This document shows positions 46,031 to 58,450 of a stretch of 64,000 nucleotides of DNA, one piece after another. A program made the translations under genes and the position numbers. The DNA is taken from assembly GCF_026072915.1 (NCBI RefSeq), contig NZ_AP025943.1:1054001-1118000 (forward strand). The letters run 5' to 3'. The notes beneath the pieces were generated by a model. The model was not told the DNA's origin, searched no databases, and worked only from the letters and a program-made list of their open reading frames with translations. Within the stretch, counting starts at the first letter, position 1. Every line of letters starts with the position of its first letter. This DNA is from Akkermansia biwaensis. Lineage in GTDB: Bacteria > Verrucomicrobiota > Verrucomicrobiia > Verrucomicrobiales > Akkermansiaceae.

Positions 46031-46908
46031 GAAGGCGGAGTAAACAACCGCTACATGCAGAAACCAACTTTCCGGCACGGTCACGGAGAAGCACCTACGG
46101 CTGCATGCCAGCCGGTACGTTTGCCGCGCGGCGTGTAGACACTCCGATCAACAGCGCGGGCAGACTCGCCCACGGAACGGCTCCCACAAGCCGTATTTTC
46201 TCCATAAAACAGTCAACCCGGGCGGAATCGTTACAGAGTGAAAGCGAATGCCGTGCTTCTACCACCGTAAATCTTAACGATCATTCTCATATGCCCCATA
46301 GACAACAGGGGCGCACATGATGGAAATCCATTCATGCCGCTGCCGGCCGAATTCGGGAACCGTTCAACCGGCAGTAAGGCATGGGGGAGGGTTTGGGTTG
46401 TTGGGAGCAATGCGACTTGCGGTACAAAACCGGTTATCTTCATACGTTCCTATTTTGATAGCGGCAGCCAGTTCGATTTTGTGTAAGAAAAATCATTTTT
46501 TATCTTTTTTTCATGCCCCGTACGTCATTCATTATATTAATGCAATAAATCTATTATGGAAATAATTAACAAATATCCTCCTGACTTCGGGGTTCCGTCA
46601 TGAACAAAACCCCCTCTTTCATAAGAAAACTTCAGCGAAAGCAAGAAGGTTCCCAGACGGAAAACGTTCCCCTTCTTGCGGGAAGCACCGGCCTTTTCCA
46701 TCTTTCCCGGTTCCATTAATACGCGCAGTTTTTCCGGACCTTTTTTGAGAATAAGGAATACCGCAATAAATCATGGAGTGTGAGATTCCAGAAAAACCAG
46801 CGCTTCCGGCAGATCATTCAGTTCGTCCGCATGTTCTAACGGGAGAATCCATTGCTTCCTCATCATCAACAAAAAGCAGATGCCACTGCCGATTACGGCC
46901 ATTTTTCC
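46031..46908. other. Long intergenic region without a recognisable gene
   Basis: About 880 bp between msrAB and the transpeptidase pair. It drops from GC-rich to AT-rich near 46,450 and contains only short uncredible frames. A small inverted pair GGGGTT/AACCCC lies near 46,590-46,610. No tRNA-like fold or known RNA was recognised. Confidence 0.45.
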
Positions 46909-46911
46909 CCG

Positions 46912-47472
46912 TTACGGCACAATCCTCACGGGCGTTCCTACCTTGACGGTCTTGAAAAGCGGCACGCAGGAGGACCGCGTCATGCGGATGCAGCCGTGGG
47001 ACTGTGGCGTTCGGAAGACGGGTCCCACATGCATTCCAATTCCGCCATCCGTCAGGCGCATGAAATAAGGCATGGAAGCATCATACAAATTGGAAACGTG
47101 ATGAACTTTTTTCTCCGTAATGTTAAAATGCCCCAGAGGCGTCTTGTGTGTAGAAGTCCCCAGGCAAACGGGAAAGTCCATGGCAACTTCATCACCCACC
47201 ATCAGCTGCCCCCTCTGGGCGCTCCGGCTGATCACCACCCGCGTATTGCCGGATTTGGCCTTCTTCATGATATCCGGGTTCATCCATTCATCATGTACTT
47301 CCGTATAATCCACGCCGGCTACCACAACCCGCGTATTGGGATTGTAGGATGCCATGGGCATCGTCAACGGCACTACTCTCAAATTCTCCTCCGGCGGTCC
47401 CGAACAGGAAACCATCGCCAGCGTTCCCGCCAGGGCGCTTCCCATGATTATCGAGCTTTTCTTTGCATTCAT
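46912..47472 (-). CDS. L,D-transpeptidase (YkuD family), probable lipoprotein
   Basis: A 186-residue exported enzyme that would form 3-3 peptidoglycan cross-links or attach proteins to the wall. The N-terminus has an export signal ending in AMVSC, compatible with a lipoprotein. The catalytic YkuD domain occupies the C-terminal half, with GMHVGPVFRTPQSHGCIRM, where the His and the Cys of SHGCIRM are the active-site pair. The start at MNAKKSS is chosen because GGGAG lies upstream. A second, related gene lies 46 nt away in the same direction. They differ most in the N-terminal half, so the two may work at different wall sites. Confidence 0.85.
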   Translation of the reverse strand: MNAKKSSIIMGSALAGTLAMVSCSGPPEENLRVVPLTMPMASYNPNTRVVVAGVDYTEVHDEWMNPDIMKKAKSGNTRVVISRSAQRGQLMVGDEVAMDFPVCLGTSTHKTPLGHFNITEKKVHHVSNLYDASMPYFMRLTDGGIGMHVGPVFRTPQSHGCIRMTRSSCVPLFKTVKVGTPVRIVP

Positions 47473-47518
47473 AATATTCAACTCCCTTTTATGAGTTGGA
47501 CACATCACAGACTTATTT

Positions 47519-48049
47519 TCAATGTTTCATGACGCATTCTGCCACAATTCGCACAGGCGTTCCAAGGCGAATTCTATTAAATAGAGAAACACAGGACTCC
47601 CGCGTCATGCGGATGCAGCCGTGAGACTGGGGCGTCCGGAAAACGGGCCCCGCATGCAGGCCGATTCCGTCTCGGGTGAGTCTCATGAAACACGGCATCG
47701 CCAAACCGTACAGGTCCGAATAATGGTCCTTGTCCTTCTCCAGTACGGTAAAAGTTCCTGCGGGGGTAGGATGATCCCGGTCCCCGGTGCAAACGGGAAA
47801 ATCCATCACTACCTGTTCATTTGCGTACAGCCGTCCCCGCTGGCTTCCCAGATAAATAACCACATGGAGGACCCTGGCATCCACTGCTTTCAGCAAATGG
47901 CGATCAGACCATTGTTCCATGCTTTCCGGGTACCCTTTGCGGGCTACGAATTCCGCATGGGTTTCCAGATGCTCCGCCTCCATAGCAGCATGAACCGTGC
48001 CGGGGACAAACAGCAGAATCATTAATGGCAAATAAGGCAGAAGTTTCAT
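47519..48049 (-). CDS. L,D-transpeptidase (YkuD family), exported
   Basis: A 176-residue paralogue of the preceding gene in transcription order. It has a cleavable signal peptide (LLPYLPLMILLFVPGTVHA) instead of a lipobox, then a short domain and the YkuD catalytic region. The active-site motif SHGCIRM and the glycine-rich GLHAGPVFRTP are identical or nearly identical to those of the neighbour, showing a tandem duplication. It is the first gene of the pair, and its transcription probably continues into the lipoprotein copy. The role is peptidoglycan cross-linking in the periplasm, inferred from family membership. Confidence 0.85.
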   Translation of the reverse strand: MKLLPYLPLMILLFVPGTVHAAMEAEHLETHAEFVARKGYPESMEQWSDRHLLKAVDARVLHVVIYLGSQRGRLYANEQVVMDFPVCTGDRDHPTPAGTFTVLEKDKDHYSDLYGLAMPCFMRLTRDGIGLHAGPVFRTPQSHGCIRMTRESCVSLFNRIRLGTPVRIVAECVMKH

Positions 48050-48190
48050 GGGAAGCCGCTTATGGCACTATCCCATTCCTCCGCAGAGAGGGCAAGTTCA
48101 TTTTTCCGGCGCGCAAGCCGCCTTTATTCGTTGCTTGCCGTATCGGGCCCCGGAACGCCGGCCTGCATTGCCTCCCTGTTTCAAACGCCG

Positions 48191-48529
48191 CTACAGGCAC
48201 GGGAGATTGCGCACAACCGTAAACACCACAAGCACCCCTGCTCCTGCCAGCAATGTCCGGTTAAACACGCGCCTGTTCCGGATGAAAAAAAGGGCGCCCA
48301 GCCATACCAGGGTCGGCACCAGCAGGATATTGTACTTCAAGGAATCCGCCCAGTGCCCGTGCAGAAGGGCATGGAGAGCCCGGGTGGAACCGCAGCCATA
48401 ACAAAGCCACCCCGTGGTTTTGTAAAAAGGGCACTCCGGGAGCCAGCTGGAGCGGGAGGGGTCTCCTGTATAGACGAGCACGCCGCACGCCAGAACGAGG
48501 AGAGCCCCATACAAGGCAAACAGTTTCAT
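48191..48529 (-). CDS. DUF2752 membrane protein
   Basis: A 112-residue membrane protein with a hydrophobic N-terminus, then the DUF2752 signature CPFYKTTGWLCYGCGSTRALHALLHGH and two further hydrophobic segments. The four cysteines and the CPF/CYGCGSTRA pattern are the family hallmarks, yet no biochemical role has been established for them. The start at MKLFALYG is preferred because upstream frame-mates overlap the neighbouring gene. It is transcribed leftward, with the DUF4190-type gene upstream of it. Both small membrane genes may share a transcript. Confidence 0.78.
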   Translation of the reverse strand: MKLFALYGALLVLACGVLVYTGDPSRSSWLPECPFYKTTGWLCYGCGSTRALHALLHGHWADSLKYNILLVPTLVWLGALFFIRNRRVFNRTLLAGAGVLVVFTVVRNLPCL

Positions 48530-48596
48530 GCATGGAGAAAGCCTGCGGAATGTCCTTATTCCGCAAGCCTTGAATTCATCTGCACTTCCTGCCGCC

Positions 48597-48818
48597 TTAC
48601 CAGCGGCCACGGAGCATGAAGGCTCCCACCATCATGAGCACGCTGATGATGATGGCAATAACACTCATGGTCCTTCCACTGGTGTTCTTCGGGTATTTGT
48701 TCATGCCGATAATACCGAGGACAAGACCTACGAGACTGCACAAGACAGAAAAGACAAGGGCGCAAATAGCAAGGGTGTTATTCGGCCTGACCGGCTGAGA
48801 CATATGTTCCATATCCAT
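48597..48818 (-). CDS. Small DUF4190-like membrane protein
   Basis: A 73-residue protein with two hydrophobic segments (TLAICALVFSVLCSLVGLVLG and VIAIIISVLMMVGAFML) joined by a short polar loop that includes YPKNTSGR. The form, including a proline-rich N-terminus before helix 1, fits the DUF4190 and related small membrane families, whose role is unknown. The start at 48818 is chosen because a TATTTT box ends 6 nt upstream, the same geometry as for several other genes here, while the longer frame to 48899 runs into the divergent acnA region. Confidence 0.65.
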   Translation of the reverse strand: MDMEHMSQPVRPNNTLAICALVFSVLCSLVGLVLGIIGMNKYPKNTSGRTMSVIAIIISVLMMVGAFMLRGRW

Positions 48819-49024
48819 TTCTTGAAAATATTGGTTAAGTACGGTTACGACATTAATCTTTTCCCCCATGTTCAACGCAATAACGTCTTGGCATGACAAC
48901 AGTTTGTCAGCCTCCCTCCCGGGCGGCCGCCTTTCTCCGGCGGAAATCAGGCACGTTGCCGGTCTGGAAAAAGGCCCCTTCCGCGCCGTGAACAGGAAAA
49001 TCCTTCTTCCGCCGCATAGAGTCC

Positions 49025-49052
49025 TTGCCTTATTGTCTTTGCCCTGTATAGT
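49025..49052 (+). promoter_or_regulatory. Sigma70-like promoter of acnA
   Basis: TTGCCT (49025-49030), a 16-nt spacer and TATAGT (49047-49052). The ATG is 56 nt downstream, so unlike several other genes here this one has a normal leader of about 50 nt. Confidence 0.55.
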
Positions 49053-49108
49053 ACCCGCGACTGCCAGGAGCGCAGCCGTCTGTTTATTGTTAACCGCTAT
49101 TCAGCATC

Positions 49109-51862
<2,754 letters not shown>

Positions 51863-51864
51863 CC

Positions 51865-51893
51865 ATTCCATACCGGGAAATCCGGTACGGAAT
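51865..51893 (+). terminator. Hairpin after acnA
   Basis: ATTCCATACCGG pairs with CCGGTACGGAAT (one mismatch) around a GAAAT loop, 3 nt after the stop codon. There is no downstream T-tract, so termination is not certain; it could protect the message end. Confidence 0.5.
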
Positions 51894-52017
51894 CCGTGCA
51901 GACAGTCCGCGTGCCTCTTCCCGGAAGCGCGGGCTGTGCACGCACGCATGGCCCTCCCCGTTTCAGGGCAGGCATGACACGGCAACTTAGTTTGAGTAAA
52001 CTAATTCCAAATTCTGC

Positions 52018-52046
52018 TTGCAATCGCTCCGGCCTGTTTCTAGAAC
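52018..52046 (+). promoter_or_regulatory. Sigma70-like promoter of amidase gene, leaderless
   Basis: TTGCAA (52018-52023), a 17-nt spacer and TAGAAC (52041-52046). The ATG is 6 nt after the -10 box, leaving no room for a Shine-Dalgarno sequence. Confidence 0.6.
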
Positions 52047-52052
52047 AGGCAC

Positions 52053-52718
52053 ATGGAATACAGATCTTTGTGGACGGGCCTTCTTGCCGTGTTTGCGGCC
52101 CTGACATTCGCCGGCTGTTCCCAGAACGACAAAATGAGGCCGCCTGCCATCTCCTTCAAACCGCAAAACGCCCCGGTCGTGCCGCGCTCCATGAACCAGA
52201 TGAGCCGGGAAGTAGGTATCCGCGTATCTTACATGCCCAAAAGCACTTATGCCCGGAAGCGGGCTTCCTCCATGACCCCCCGCTTCATCACCATCCACAG
52301 CACGGCCAACCCCAAGGGGGACGCCAACGCCCATTCCCGCTATCTGAACAGCGGCAAATCCCGCAGTTTGAACTGGCACTTCACGGTCGACCAGTTCGGA
52401 GCCTACCAGCACATTCCCACGACGGAAACAGGCCATCACGCAGACCATTCCGGGCCGGGAGACAAATACTCCGTAGCCATTGAAATGTGCGAATGCACCA
52501 CGCACAACCCCGCCGTCATCTACAACAAGACGGCCAAGCTGACCGCCCTGCTCATGCAACGGTACGGAATTCCCCTGCGCAACGTAGTCCCCCATAACTA
52601 CTGGTCCGGAAAAAACTGTCCCGCCCCCCTGATGACCAACGGGCGTCCCGGTTATAAATGGAGCTGGTTCATCTCCCGCGTGGACTACTATTACCGCTGC
52701 CTCCAGGCCGGGAAGTAG
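52053..52718 (+). CDS. N-acetylmuramoyl-L-alanine amidase, lipoprotein
   Basis: A 221-residue zinc amidase of the amidase_2 type cutting the bond between muramic acid and the stem peptide of peptidoglycan. The N-terminus is a lipoprotein signal with FAGC (C22), so the enzyme sits at a membrane facing the wall. Zinc ligands are H82 (ITIHST), H181 (HNYWSG) and C189 (KNCPA), the Cys replacing a more usual residue in related enzymes. The fold motifs WHFTVDQFGAYQHIP and ETGHHADHSG are intact. The gene is monocistronic behind a leaderless promoter. A role in wall growth or recycling is likely. Confidence 0.86.
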   Translation: MEYRSLWTGLLAVFAALTFAGCSQNDKMRPPAISFKPQNAPVVPRSMNQMSREVGIRVSYMPKSTYARKRASSMTPRFITIHSTANPKGDANAHSRYLNSGKSRSLNWHFTVDQFGAYQHIPTTETGHHADHSGPGDKYSVAIEMCECTTHNPAVIYNKTAKLTALLMQRYGIPLRNVVPHNYWSGKNCPAPLMTNGRPGYKWSWFISRVDYYYRCLQAGK

Positions 52719-52803
52719 CCTCTCCGCCCGCTTGCGATGCGGCTCCTGCATGCCGCTTTCATGACAATAAGGCCTCTTTACGCGCCCCGGCAAAGGGTGC
52801 TTC

Positions 52804-53676
52804 ATGGAAAGCATGAGCGCCATCACTTCTCCCGGAGATACGCACCGTCTGAACAACGGGCTGCCGATGCCCGGCATCGGTTACGGAACGTACCTGTCCC
52901 CTGACGACGAGGCCGGGGTCCGCTGCATCCTGGACGCGCTGGAAGCGGGTTACCGCCTGATAGACACGGCCAGCCTGTACGGCAATGAAGACACGGTGGG
53001 CCGCGCCGTGCGTGAAAGCGCCCTGCTGCGGGAAGAAATATTCATCACCAGCAAAATCTGGAACACGGACCAGGGATACGACAGTACCCTGAGGGCATTT
53101 GACGCCTCCATGCAGCTTCTCCAGATGGACTATCTGGACTTGTACCTGATCCACTGGCCCGTGCCCGCCGGACATGCGGACGACTACAGGCAGCTCAACC
53201 GGGAAACCTGGAAAGCCATGGAACAGCTCTACCGGGACGGACGGATCAAAGCCATCGGCGTCAGCAACTTCCTCCCCCACCATCTGGAAGCCCTGATGGA
53301 CCGGGCCGAAGTCATGCCCATGGTCAACCAGCTTGAAATCAATCCCCGGTACCATCAAACGGCCACGGCCGCCTTCTGCCGGGAAAACGGCATCCTCGTG
53401 GAATCATGGGGTCCTCTGGCCAGGGGAGGCGCGCTGGAGGAACCGATTCTGCGCCGCATTGCGGACAAGCACAACAAATCCGTCGCCCAAATCTGCATAC
53501 GCTGGGTGCTGCAGCGCGGCATCGTGCCTCTGCCCAAATCCGCGCACAAGAATAGAATCCGCGCCAATCTGGACGTTTTCGACTTTTCCCTTGACGGGGA
53601 GGACATGGCCCTCATTGAAACGATGGACGCTCCCGGCAACTACTCCATTCATCCGGACTATCTTTCCGAGGAATAA
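52804..53676 (+). CDS. Aldo/keto reductase
   Basis: A 290-residue NADPH-dependent oxidoreductase of the AKR superfamily, reducing aldehydes or ketones in the cytoplasm. The catalytic tetrad is complete: D54 in RLIDTASLYGNE, Y59 of the same motif, K84 in ITSKIWN and H117 in LYLIHWPV. The later blocks IKAIGVSNF, MVNQLEINP, the VESWGPLARG segment and LPKSAHKNRI, which binds the cofactor phosphate, are all typical of 2,5-diketo-gluconate reductase-like members. The substrate is unknown. The start at 52804 is in register with the family N-terminus. The gene lies 85 nt downstream of the amidase gene. Confidence 0.88.
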   Translation: MESMSAITSPGDTHRLNNGLPMPGIGYGTYLSPDDEAGVRCILDALEAGYRLIDTASLYGNEDTVGRAVRESALLREEIFITSKIWNTDQGYDSTLRAFDASMQLLQMDYLDLYLIHWPVPAGHADDYRQLNRETWKAMEQLYRDGRIKAIGVSNFLPHHLEALMDRAEVMPMVNQLEINPRYHQTATAAFCRENGILVESWGPLARGGALEEPILRRIADKHNKSVAQICIRWVLQRGIVPLPKSAHKNRIRANLDVFDFSLDGEDMALIETMDAPGNYSIHPDYLSEE

Positions 53677-53697
53677 CCCTCCTGGAAAAACAGCCGT

Positions 53698-54873
53698 TCA
53701 TCCGTTCCTCTTCCGGGCGGACTCCACCAGACGCTGACGGGCCTCCAATTTGGCCCGAAGCGCCTTTTCCCGTTCCTTCTCCTTTTCCTCTACGACCTTC
53801 TTCTCCGACTCCCGGAGCTCCCCGTACCGCAGCGGGTCCATTCCGGCCTCGTCCTCCGGCCCTTCATGGTGGTAAACGGGCAGGCCGTCCGCGGCCAGGC
53901 CCACATGGTAATAATGTTCATCCCTTACCTTGGGGTCCCGGCTCTTCTTGTTCATGCGGGAAATCATCACGGCATACCCCAGACCCGGAGCGTTCATGAG
54001 CTTCTTTTCCGCATCAAACAGAACGGCCACCCGGGCATTGTCGTACTCCAGCTTCATGACGCCGCAGACCATTTTCCCCTCCGTACTCCATTGAAAAGAC
54101 AGAATTTTCCGGGTCAGGAAATTGGGTTTGCACGTCTCGTAGCCGCCCTTGACGGAATTCTTCGCCATTCTCAGGGAATAATCAGCATTGCTGAAAGTTT
54201 TTGATTCACGGGCGGCAATCTTCTCTCCCGGCGGCAGAAGGGAGGATACCGGACCGCGCATTTCCGTCCGCGCTTCAAGAAAGTGTTTTCCCGGCGCCAG
54301 CAGCCCCTTTCCCGTATCGTAGCAGGCGTAAACTTCTCCATTTTCCAGAACCATGTTGAAATTCTTCGGGCCGCCTCCGCTCGTGGAACGTACCTGCGGA
54401 CTGTAATATTCCCGTATCACGAAGGGATTCCCCCTGATGGAAGTAACGGAAGTCGTGCAGGAAAAGCCGTCCACCTTCCTGGTTCCTGTTGTGGTCTTGG
54501 TGGCGGCTTTCCGGGCGGCCCCGCTGAATCTCGGGGAAATATCCTTTTCCACCGGAATCCAGGTAACCTTCTCAAGCTCCTTCATGATGTAAGGCCAAAA
54601 CGTTTCCGCCAGCTTGATATCCCGCCGGGCTGTCGTGCCCGTCAGGGAACGGACCAGGGCGGCATCCTCCTCGTCCAGACGATTCAGGGGAATCTCCACG
54701 CGCTTCCGGTCTACCTTGACCGCCACCTTGGCCCCTGTACAGGACTGGAAAGTTCCCTTCACCACGTCTCCGAGCTTGGAGACCCATTCCCGTTCTCCCG
54801 GGAAAGGATAATCTTCCGCCAGGGCGCAACAGGCGCCGCACCACGCCAACATAAGGATTAATGCATGTTTCAT
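53698..54873 (-). CDS. Exported SHD1-like domain protein
   Basis: A 391-residue exported protein (signal peptide MKHALILMLAWCGACCALA). The N-terminal part after the signal has an SHD1-like SH3-type domain (GDVVKGTFQSCTGAKVAVKVD..IPLNRLDEEDAALV). Such domains bind peptides and are common in Planctomycetes and Verrucomicrobia proteins. The middle 200 residues show no known family. The last 45 residues are strongly charged Lys-Glu and would form a coiled helix. The start at 54873 (MKHALIL) is chosen over 54894 because it exposes the signal peptide. The partner is unknown. It is convergent with the aldo/keto reductase gene. Confidence 0.65.
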   Translation of the reverse strand: MKHALILMLAWCGACCALAEDYPFPGEREWVSKLGDVVKGTFQSCTGAKVAVKVDRKRVEIPLNRLDEEDAALVRSLTGTTARRDIKLAETFWPYIMKELEKVTWIPVEKDISPRFSGAARKAATKTTTGTRKVDGFSCTTSVTSIRGNPFVIREYYSPQVRSTSGGGPKNFNMVLENGEVYACYDTGKGLLAPGKHFLEARTEMRGPVSSLLPPGEKIAARESKTFSNADYSLRMAKNSVKGGYETCKPNFLTRKILSFQWSTEGKMVCGVMKLEYDNARVAVLFDAEKKLMNAPGLGYAVMISRMNKKSRDPKVRDEHYYHVGLAADGLPVYHHEGPEDEAGMDPLRYGELRESEKKVVEEKEKEREKALRAKLEARQRLVESARKRNG

Positions 54874-55131
54874 CACAGGGAGAGAGGGTCGCAACTCCAG
54901 ATTAGCACACGGAAGAAGGGGAAAAAGCTTTTTTCACACCTCCCACCGGCACAGGCCATGCGGAACCGCTCGTGCCCCGGTAAAAAGATGGCCGAATCAC
55001 AGCTGCCGGGAAACCCACCCGCAAAAAGCAACCGCCTCCGGCAGAAAAATGCCCCCTGTGCCGGCCTTTCCGGTTATCTCCTCTTGAAGCAGAGGAAATC
55101 CGCCATCCGCGCCTCTACAGGGAAAATCCCT

Positions 55132-57705
55132 TTATTTGGCCTTCGGCTTGCCTTCCTTCCCCTTGCTTTCTTTGCTCTCTTTGGCATTCTTGCCGGAGCC
55201 TGCCGCTTTCCTGGCAGGGTACTTCTTTTCCCGGGGTGGGAATTCAAAGCCGATCTTGCCCAGCTTGGCATTGAACACGAGATAGGCGTCAAACGGACGC
55301 TTGGTGCGCTGGGAAATGAATCCCTTCATCAAATCTGATTTGCCCTCGGAAAGAATCTTCAACACCTGGTCCAGAGGAATCTCACGCCCCAGGATGGTAC
55401 GGGCCACGGAAACGGGAGTATTTTCCTTCCCTGCCGTCAGGGTGGGCAGTTTCCATGCCTTGGCGGTTTCCATCACGTCGTGTTCTCCCATGCCGGGGAC
55501 GATGACGCTGGCGGCCTTCACGGCTTCTTCATTGACTGCGGACTCGTCCTCCTCCCTGGCGGGGAAGTACAAGGTGGCGCGGCACTTGTCGTTGAGTTCC
55601 AGCCCGGCCTCAAAGGGCTTGCCGAAGCGGGATGTAAATCCTTGCAGAATCCCCGTCTTGCCGTCCACAATCAGGGTCTTCAACTCTTCATCCGCCATCT
55701 CGCGGCCGGAAATCACCTTGCGGATGCTGAACTTGCAGGAGCGGCAGGAAACGGCGTCCAGCGTGTTCTTCAGGCCGTGCGCATGGCAGCACGGGCAATC
55801 CAGGTCCATTTCCGGCAATTCCACCTGCTGCTGGGCTTCCTGGAAGTCATGGACGCGCTTCACAATCTCCCCGGTCAGCTTCTTGATGCCGTCCATGAAG
55901 GATTCCCGTCCCAGGGACGCCTGCTCCATCTGCTTGAGCTTGTATTCCCATTCTCCGGTCAGGCTGGGGGATGTCAGAGTTTTCAGGCCGATGCGCTCCA
56001 GCAGGGCGATCAATTCAATGCCGCGCCGCGTCGCCAGCAGGTCCCGGCCGTCGCGCGCAATGTATTCCTGGGAAATCAGGCCTTCAATGATGGAGGCGCG
56101 GGTGGCGGGCGTACCCAGGCCGCGTTCACTCATGGCGGCGGCCAGCTCTTCGTCGTGCACCAGTTTTCCGGCTCCTTCCATGGCGGCCAGCAAGGTGGCT
56201 TCATTATAGCGGGCCGGGGGCTTGGTCATGGCGTTGCGTATCTCGATTTCGCGCACGGCCGCCTGTTCGCCGTCCTGCACGGACACCAGTTCCTCCTTGG
56301 AGGAGCTGCCGGCCTTGCGGCCGTACACGGCCTGCCAGCCGGGTTCCACAAGCACGCGCCCCGTGGTCAGGAAGGCGTCCGTGACTCCGTCCCGGTGGTC
56401 GATGAGAGTGGTTCTCCTGGTATCTTCAAAAACGGCGGGAGGGAAGAAAACGGCCAGGAAACGCGCCATGACCATTTCAAAAAGCTTCTGCACGTCGCCA
56501 CTCAGTTTTTCGATCTTGCCCGTCGGAATAATGGCGAAGTGGTCGCTCACCTTCTTGGTGTCAAACACGCGCCTGTTGGGCTTTACCCGCTTGTTGTCCA
56601 GAATGTCTCTGGCAAAGGGGGCGAACTCCGCATTCTCCTCCGCCACGGCGCCGACGATGCCGTACACCTTGCCCAGATAATCTTCCGGCAGGTAGCGGGA
56701 ATCCGTACGGGGATAAGTCAGCACCTTGTGCTTTTCATAGCATTCCTGCGCAAGCTGGAGCGTCCTTTTGGCGGAAAAGCCGTAGCGGTTGGCGGCCTCC
56801 CTCTGGAGGGAAGTCAAATCGTACAGCAGGGGGGCAATCGTCGTAACGGGCTTCTTTTCCTCCGTCACCGTGCCGGACTTGCCCCGGCAGCGGTCGCGGA
56901 TGACGGTAGCCAGCGCAGAATCCCAGATGCGCTCCGCACGGGAATGGGGATTGTCGTTCTTCTTCCAGTCACGGTCAATCCAGCGGCCGGAATAAACTCC
57001 GGATTGAACGCCGAAATCCGCCCACACCTCGGAATAGGGTTCCGGTTCAAACGCCTGGATCTCCAATTCGCGCTGCGTCAGGATGGCGAGCGTCGGCGTT
57101 TGGACGCGTCCGGCGGGCGTTACGCTGAACCCTCCGCGGGATTGAAGAATGGTCAGGGCGCGGGTGCTGTTCAGGCCTATCAGCCAGTCGGACTCGGAAC
57201 GGCAGACGGCGGCGTTGGTCAGCGGCTGCATGTCCGCCTCGCTGCGCATGCTGTGCCAGGCGTTCAAAATGGCCTCGTCCGTCATGGACTGCATCCAGAG
57301 CCGGCGCGCGGGCTTCGTCCACTTGCCGTACCGTACCAGATTATGGAAAATCAATTCCCCTTCGCGGCCGGCATCGCATGCGTTGACGATTTCCGTCACG
57401 TCCTTGCTCCTGGCAAGCTGAAGAACCTTTTTCAACCGATCTTCGGACTGCTTGATGGGTTCCAGTTCAAAGGATTTGGGAATGACGGGCAGATAATCGA
57501 ACTTCCAGGGGAGCGACTTGCCGCCCTCCGTCATGGGCTTCTTCTGCTCCAAGAGATGGCCTACGGCAGAAGTGATGATGGCTTTGTCGTTCTGGTAAAA
57601 GGAACCGGACTTGTCACGGGTGAATTTTCCAAGCTCTTTGCCGAGAACTCTCGCCAAATCAGTGGCTACGCTCGGCTTTTCTGCTATAATTAAGGTTTTG
57701 GACAT
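55132..57705 (-). CDS. topB: DNA topoisomerase III
   Basis: Type IA topoisomerase of 857 residues that resolves DNA catenanes and recombination intermediates. The N-terminal Toprim domain begins [13 protein letters not shown] and contains the DAGREGELI catalytic block. The active-site Tyr is in [11 protein letters not shown]. The [16 protein letters not shown] segment and [13 protein letters not shown] are typical of TopB. The tail has several short C-terminal zinc-finger-like repeats (CPCCHAHGL and CRSCKF) and a lysine-rich end, which bind DNA. The start at 57705 (MSKTL) is chosen because the longer frame begins with a region lacking conservation. It is a single gene. Confidence 0.92.
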   Translation of the reverse strand: MSKTLIIAEKPSVATDLARVLGKELGKFTRDKSGSFYQNDKAIITSAVGHLLEQKKPMTEGGKSLPWKFDYLPVIPKSFELEPIKQSEDRLKKVLQLARSKDVTEIVNACDAGREGELIFHNLVRYGKWTKPARRLWMQSMTDEAILNAWHSMRSEADMQPLTNAAVCRSESDWLIGLNSTRALTILQSRGGFSVTPAGRVQTPTLAILTQRELEIQAFEPEPYSEVWADFGVQSGVYSGRWIDRDWKKNDNPHSRAERIWDSALATVIRDRCRGKSGTVTEEKKPVTTIAPLLYDLTSLQREAANRYGFSAKRTLQLAQECYEKHKVLTYPRTDSRYLPEDYLGKVYGIVGAVAEENAEFAPFARDILDNKRVKPNRRVFDTKKVSDHFAIIPTGKIEKLSGDVQKLFEMVMARFLAVFFPPAVFEDTRRTTLIDHRDGVTDAFLTTGRVLVEPGWQAVYGRKAGSSSKEELVSVQDGEQAAVREIEIRNAMTKPPARYNEATLLAAMEGAGKLVHDEELAAAMSERGLGTPATRASIIEGLISQEYIARDGRDLLATRRGIELIALLERIGLKTLTSPSLTGEWEYKLKQMEQASLGRESFMDGIKKLTGEIVKRVHDFQEAQQQVELPEMDLDCPCCHAHGLKNTLDAVSCRSCKFSIRKVISGREMADEELKTLIVDGKTGILQGFTSRFGKPFEAGLELNDKCRATLYFPAREEDESAVNEEAVKAASVIVPGMGEHDVMETAKAWKLPTLTAGKENTPVSVARTILGREIPLDQVLKILSEGKSDLMKGFISQRTKRPFDAYLVFNAKLGKIGFEFPPREKKYPARKAAGSGKNAKESKESKGKEGKPKAK

Positions 57706-57914
57706 ATGAAAGGCTCGGAAAGATGAAAATAGTGGAAAATACGTGCACGTCAAAAACCGCTCCCGGCGGCGCGTTGCATCTGGAGGTGAATTCCTACTCC
57801 CCTACCCCCCATCCTTGTCAATCACCAATTATGTATCTACGGAAAAAGTGCCCCTTTATGTCAGGATTAAGGGCATTTCCGCCATTTCTCACTCGGTACA
57901 GCCTCGCTGTTCCC

Positions 57915-57943
57915 TTGCCAGCCGCGCAGCCGCATGCTATGAA
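57915..57943 (+). promoter_or_regulatory. Sigma70-like promoter of BamE-like gene, leaderless
   Basis: TTGCCA (57915-57920), a 17-nt spacer and TATGAA (57938-57943). The first ATG starts 5 nt later and a second ATG 8 nt later, so the message is predicted leaderless. Confidence 0.6.
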
Positions 57944-57948
57944 ACCGG

Positions 57949-58386
57949 ATGATGAAAAGAAGCCTTTTTCCCGTTCTGTTTCCGGCCTGCATCGCCCTGC
58001 TGGCGGCCTGTTCCCCTACGCCATCCGACCGCATCGCCAAAAACATGCCGGTTTACCAGCAACTGCCAAAGGAACAGCAAGTCAAAGTAGCTCGGGGAGA
58101 ACTTGAAAAAGGAATGAGTCCGGAGGCCGTCCTTCTGGCATGGGGAGAACCGGAACAGAAAATGGCGGGGTGGAGCAACGGCAAAAATACGGAACGCTGG
58201 ATTTACACGCGTAGCGGCACAGGCTGGTCCCTGGGGCTGGGCGGGGGCGGATTCCGCGGCAGGGACTCCGGCGTCGGTACCGGAGTCGGCGTAACCATGC
58301 CGCTGGGAGGCAGGCCTCCCATTTCATACAACGTCCTGTTTGAAAACGGAAAAGTCGTTAGTTGGGAAGCCGTCAAGGGCTTCTGA
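57949..58386 (+). CDS. BamE/SmpA-like lipoprotein
   Basis: A 145-residue lipoprotein (signal ending in LLAAC) whose mature part resembles the small BamE/SmpA fold: ARGELEKGMSPEAVLLAWGEPEQ as the helix-turn pair, then W-x-Y (RWIYTR) and a final strand YNVLFENGKVVSW. A glycine-rich loop in the middle (GWSLGLGGGGFRGRDSG) is unusual. BamE helps the outer-membrane assembly machine, but many lipoproteins share this fold, so involvement is only possible. The start may be either of two ATGs (57949 or 57952). It is preceded by a leaderless-type promoter. Confidence 0.65.
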   Translation: MMKRSLFPVLFPACIALLAACSPTPSDRIAKNMPVYQQLPKEQQVKVARGELEKGMSPEAVLLAWGEPEQKMAGWSNGKNTERWIYTRSGTGWSLGLGGGGFRGRDSGVGTGVGVTMPLGGRPPISYNVLFENGKVVSWEAVKGF

Positions 58387-58450
58387 CACATCGGCGTCCC
58401 AAGACGGAACCATGCGCCAGAAGGCACGCGGAGCCACGGCCTTCTCCCCG

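Noticed and set aside
55480-57693. Antisense frame of 737 codons over topB
   Set aside because: Shadow of the topoisomerase; composition is glycine- and histidine-rich as in other GC-rich shadows.
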